45,116 bases of DNA from Acidimicrobiales bacterium (GTDB taxonomy: Bacteria > Actinomycetota > Acidimicrobiia > Acidimicrobiales > UBA8592). Positions 42,443 to 45,116 of the stretch are shown here, one piece after another. The notes under the pieces are model-generated. The model did not search any database, was not told where the DNA came from, and was given only the letters and a program-made list of their open reading frames with translations. The stretch is taken from assembly GCA_022425805.1 (NCBI GenBank), contig JAKMEQ010000093.1:1-45116 (forward strand), read 5' to 3'. The translations under genes and the position numbers were made by a program. How positions within the stretch are numbered: the stretch's first letter is position 1; each line of letters begins with the position of its first letter.

Positions 42443-44062
42443 CTATCCCGACTGTGAACCAGACAAGAGCTCTTTTGCATGTCTCCGAGCGCTCTCGCTC
42501 TCGGGTGATCCAGAAAGCATCCTCGAGATTTCAATCACTCTCTCATCGGTATCTAATTGTCCTACTCCGACCTCTACACCTTGATCAGTTTCTGTTTTTG
42601 TAACGAGAATGTGAGTATCCGCAAATGCTGCAACTTGTGCGAGGTGGGTGACTACTAAGACTTGACGTTCTACTGCTAAATCACTTAGAGCTGCACCAAC
42701 CGCGTGAGCGACCTCTCCACCGATACCCGCATCCACCTCGTCGAAGATAGCGGTAGAAGGGTCATTTGAGAGGATTAATCGTAGTGAAAGCATCGTTCGT
42801 GCCAGTTCACCTCCAGAAGCAATTTTTGAGAGCGGTTGCAAAGGCATCCCTTTGTTCAAAGAGACAAGAAGTTGAACTTCTTCTCCAGGTCCACTTCCAA
42901 CGGCGATCTGGATTTCTGCATTGGGCAATGCAAGTTTTCTCATGTGGAGACAAACACCATTTGCTAATTCCGGCGCAGCTGACCTTCGCGCCGTCCCGAC
43001 TTTCTCCTCTTCAGCTAGAATTTCTTGCTGTAATTTTGTTAATTGTTGTTCGATCTTTTGTATTCTCTCTGCTGACCCTTCTATTTGGTCGATCTTTTTT
43101 TGAATCCCGTCGCGATGGGCTATCACCATTTCAAGCGTTTCACCGTACTTGCGCCGAAGTCCAGTTAAAAGAGTTCGACGGTACTGGACCTGTGCAAGCT
43201 TTTCGGGACTAGCGTCAATTGCCTCAGCGAGGTTTCTAGCATCTGAGGCGATTCCAGCAACATCATGCAAAACTCCGGTAACTTTTTTCTCTAAGTCCTG
43301 TAAAGACTCCCTTCCATGGAGCCTTCGAAGAATATCGGAAAGTTCATTATTCAACCGACCATCGGAGCCTAATGCTTCAGCAATCCAGTCAGCTACCTCT
43401 TGATTCCCAGAGGCATCGCCTAGGAGCAACTCTTCTTCTCGTAGTCGCTCATCTTCAGCGAGATCGAGAATCTCTGCTTCATCGATTTCGTCAGCCTGGA
43501 ATGTGTACAGATCTAGTTCCTTAGTTCGGTCATCGCTATTTCCACCAAGTTCTTCGAATTCAGAAAGAATCCTTTGTTCTTCTTGTCGGAGTTTCTCTAA
43601 ATTGGAGAGGTCAATATTGGCGAAGCTATCCAGAGCTTTCCGTTGCTGCGCCATACCTACTAGTCCTGTGTGCCCATGCTGACCGTGAATCTCAACCATT
43701 GCCCCCGCTGCCTCTTGAATCGCACCAACGGTAGAAATCCGCCCATCAAGATAACTGCGCGCTCTTCCCGTTCGAGGAATAACGCGGGAGAGAATCACCT
43801 CATCCCCTTTGTACAGAAATCGACCTTCAACCGTTGCTTCTTCACCGTGCGGTCCAACAAGTAAGCTATCTGACCTTCCCCCTGTTAAAAGTTCTAAAGC
43901 GGTTACCAGTAGGGTTTTTCCAGCTCCGGTCTCACCGGTGATAGCAGTCATCCCAGGTCCAAACAACACAGAAACGTTCTCAACGACACCTAGATTAGAG
44001 ACGGCTAGTTCTAAGAGCTGACTTTTTCTTTTGATAGAAGCCGCTGAGGAGGTCATATACAT
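42443..44062 (-). CDS. recN: DNA repair protein RecN
   Basis: A 539-aa SMC-like ATPase of double-strand-break repair. The N-terminal lobe has Walker A GETGAGKT at residues 43-50. The middle is a long coiled coil (about 150-360) rich in Glu, Leu and Gln. The C-terminal lobe has the signature LSKIASGGELAR, Walker B TAIFDEVDAGIGG and VTHLAQVAAFAD. ATG 44062 was chosen, with GGAA seven nt upstream; a TTG at 44083 overlapping the nadK stop would add seven residues. nadK-recN pairing is typical of actinobacteria and firmicutes. Confidence 0.95.
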   Translation of the reverse strand: MYMTSSAASIKRKSQLLELAVSNLGVVENVSVLFGPGMTAITGETGAGKTLLVTALELLTGGRSDSLLVGPHGEEATVEGRFLYKGDEVILSRVIPRTGRARSYLDGRISTVGAIQEAAGAMVEIHGQHGHTGLVGMAQQRKALDSFANIDLSNLEKLRQEEQRILSEFEELGGNSDDRTKELDLYTFQADEIDEAEILDLAEDERLREEELLLGDASGNQEVADWIAEALGSDGRLNNELSDILRRLHGRESLQDLEKKVTGVLHDVAGIASDARNLAEAIDASPEKLAQVQYRRTLLTGLRRKYGETLEMVIAHRDGIQKKIDQIEGSAERIQKIEQQLTKLQQEILAEEEKVGTARRSAAPELANGVCLHMRKLALPNAEIQIAVGSGPGEEVQLLVSLNKGMPLQPLSKIASGGELARTMLSLRLILSNDPSTAIFDEVDAGIGGEVAHAVGAALSDLAVERQVLVVTHLAQVAAFADTHILVTKTETDQGVEVGVGQLDTDERVIEISRMLSGSPESESARRHAKELLSGSQSG

Positions 44063-44079
44063 TTCACTGTTCCGATTGA

Positions 44080-44925
44080 TCAACGATCGGATAGGCCAAA
44101 TTTTTCCTTGAGTACGCTGTGGAATTTATTTCCACCAAATGAGACAAGACGCGCCGGTTTTTCAGTCGCTGAACACGTGAATGATTGCCCTACTTCTAAT
44201 CGATCGACAATATGTCCATCTAGAGCTAACGAAGCTTCACAATCGGGTAGAACCTTGATACGTAGTTTATCATCGGGCGAAAGTACCAAAGCTCGATCAA
44301 AGAGTGAATGAGGGGCCACAGGGGTTAAGAGAAGTGCCTGGTGAGTGGGGTCAATAATCGGACCTCTTGCAGATAAGGAATATGCCGTTGACCCTGTCGG
44401 AGTTGCGACGATTAGGGCATCAGTTGCATAGGAAGTGAAATAGCTACCGTTGATATCCAATCCAAGTCTGACAGTTCTACCTGTGTCGACCTTTTCGATT
44501 ACCACTTCGTTCAGGCCACGTAGAGTGCCCTGCTTCCCATCAACTTGTACCTCTAGCCTCATCCGTTCTTCAATGAGGTATTGTCCATCGAAATATTCTT
44601 GAATCCTCTGCTGAGCTAATCTCGGTTCAATTTCAGAAAGGTATCCCATTCTTCCAAAGTTAATCCCCATTACTGGAACTCCATAGTCTCCAACCAAACG
44701 AACCGTGTACAAGATTGAACCATCTCCGCCCAGAGCTACAGCCAGATCGCTAGATCTACCGATATTTTTTTCTCCGACAGCTAGATCTTCTCGGCCGATT
44801 GCCACAGCAGATTCTTCTAGGAGGACACAGGTGTGGCCACTAGACTCAATCCAAGAAACGAGTTCTTTGGCCAATTCAACGGCCTCTGGTCGTTTAGTGT
44901 TAATGAAAGTTGCTACACGCGTCAT
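44080..44925 (-). CDS. nadK: NAD kinase
   Basis: A 281-aa enzyme that phosphorylates NAD to NADP. The nucleotide motif GGDGS is at residues 66-70, preceded by VALG. The NAD-binding segments GINFGRMGYLSE, GLNEVVIEK and ATPTGSTAYSLSARGP follow. The C-terminal domain ends with SFGGNKFHSVLKEKFG. Length is normal. ATG 44925 is preceded by AGAAGG. The tlyA gene ends 38 nt upstream, giving the usual tlyA-nadK-recN order. Confidence 0.96.
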   Translation of the reverse strand: MTRVATFINTKRPEAVELAKELVSWIESSGHTCVLLEESAVAIGREDLAVGEKNIGRSSDLAVALGGDGSILYTVRLVGDYGVPVMGINFGRMGYLSEIEPRLAQQRIQEYFDGQYLIEERMRLEVQVDGKQGTLRGLNEVVIEKVDTGRTVRLGLDINGSYFTSYATDALIVATPTGSTAYSLSARGPIIDPTHQALLLTPVAPHSLFDRALVLSPDDKLRIKVLPDCEASLALDGHIVDRLEVGQSFTCSATEKPARLVSFGGNKFHSVLKEKFGLSDR

Positions 44926-44963
44926 ACCTTCTATAGGTTATGGCAAAGCAGCACCAGTAGCCA

Positions 44964-45116
44964 CTATTCGCTGACCCCTTTCACATTAGAGATGACGGCA
45001 GGTATATCTACAAATTTCTCCTCCGCCCCTTTCCGAAGATAGAAAAAAAATTCTCGGTTCCCTCGTGCCCCTGAAATAGGAGAAATGGCAACTCCCTGAA
45101 TTGGTGCTGCCTCTTT
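44964..45116 (-). CDS. tlyA: TlyA-like rRNA methyltransferase / hemolysin family, C-terminal fragment
   Basis: Fifty codons of the 3' end are visible before the window edge, translated by hand: the segment IQGVAISPISGARGNREFFF is typical of the TlyA C-terminus, and the frame ends at TAG 44966-44964. TlyA is a 2'-O-methyltransferase of 16S and 23S rRNA in actinobacteria. Its place just upstream of nadK agrees with that identity. The catalytic part lies outside the window. Confidence 0.8.
   Translation of the reverse strand, partial: KEAAPIQGVAISPISGARGNREFFFYLRKGAEEKFVDIPAVISNVKGVSE

Overview
This window looks like a chromosomal segment of a marine actinobacterium, most likely of the class Acidimicrobiia. 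Three things suggest this. The right half carries the actinobacterial order tlyA-nadK-recN-pyrG-NUDIX-xerD and, further left, scpA-scpB-rluB-tyrA-aroA::cmk-plsC and der. Base composition is moderate. Gaps are very short, with many ATGA overlaps and GTG or TTG starts. No rRNA, CRISPR array, transposase or prophage gene is visible. The lineage is an inference from synteny and protein style; no search was run.

Layout. 1-1261: an SDR and a truncated phytanoyl-CoA dioxygenase-like gene. 1405-6895: a SNF2 ATPase with a small basic partner, a DUF2797 protein and ThrH. 6922-11750: a minus-strand catabolic cluster (peroxiredoxin, acyl-CoA dehydrogenase, OYE/FadH-like reductase, P450). 11843-16744: a TetR regulator diverging from a five-gene operon built around a UGSC selenoprotein. 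16748-18359: a zinc-type dehydrogenase and a SnoaL-like protein. 18361-22768: two Rieske oxygenases flanking an orphan PEP-synthase-type histidine-domain protein. 22994-45116: housekeeping genes (tRNA-Pro, der, ispH, plsC, aroA::cmk, tyrA, rluB, scpB, scpA, photolyase, trpS, SpoU methylase, HD protein, xerD, NUDIX, pyrG, recN, nadK, tlyA), interrupted by a second selenoprotein at 35845-36789.

The most interesting content is selenocysteine decoding. Two unrelated genes are each split by one in-frame TGA: a UGSC-family protein (13560-14087, Sec92) and a GrdB-like protein (35845-36789, Sec166). Both form U-x-x-C motifs. Both TGA codons are followed by a hairpin whose 3-nt GU-purine loop begins 19-20 nt downstream, as expected of bacterial SECIS elements. 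The UGSC gene sits in an operon with an uncharacterised 348-aa protein, an SDR, a NifU-like CxxC protein and a formylglycine-type sulfatase. A 19-bp operator-like inverted repeat lies between that operon and the divergent TetR gene. I read this as a regulated, selenium-dependent redox/sulfur pathway of unknown substrate.

A second oddity is that scpB and the NUDIX gene lack a sensible ATG/GTG/TTG start. Each has an ATC codon at the expected N-terminus behind a Shine-Dalgarno-like sequence, suggesting AUC initiation. No stretch longer than about 300 bases lacks a gene.
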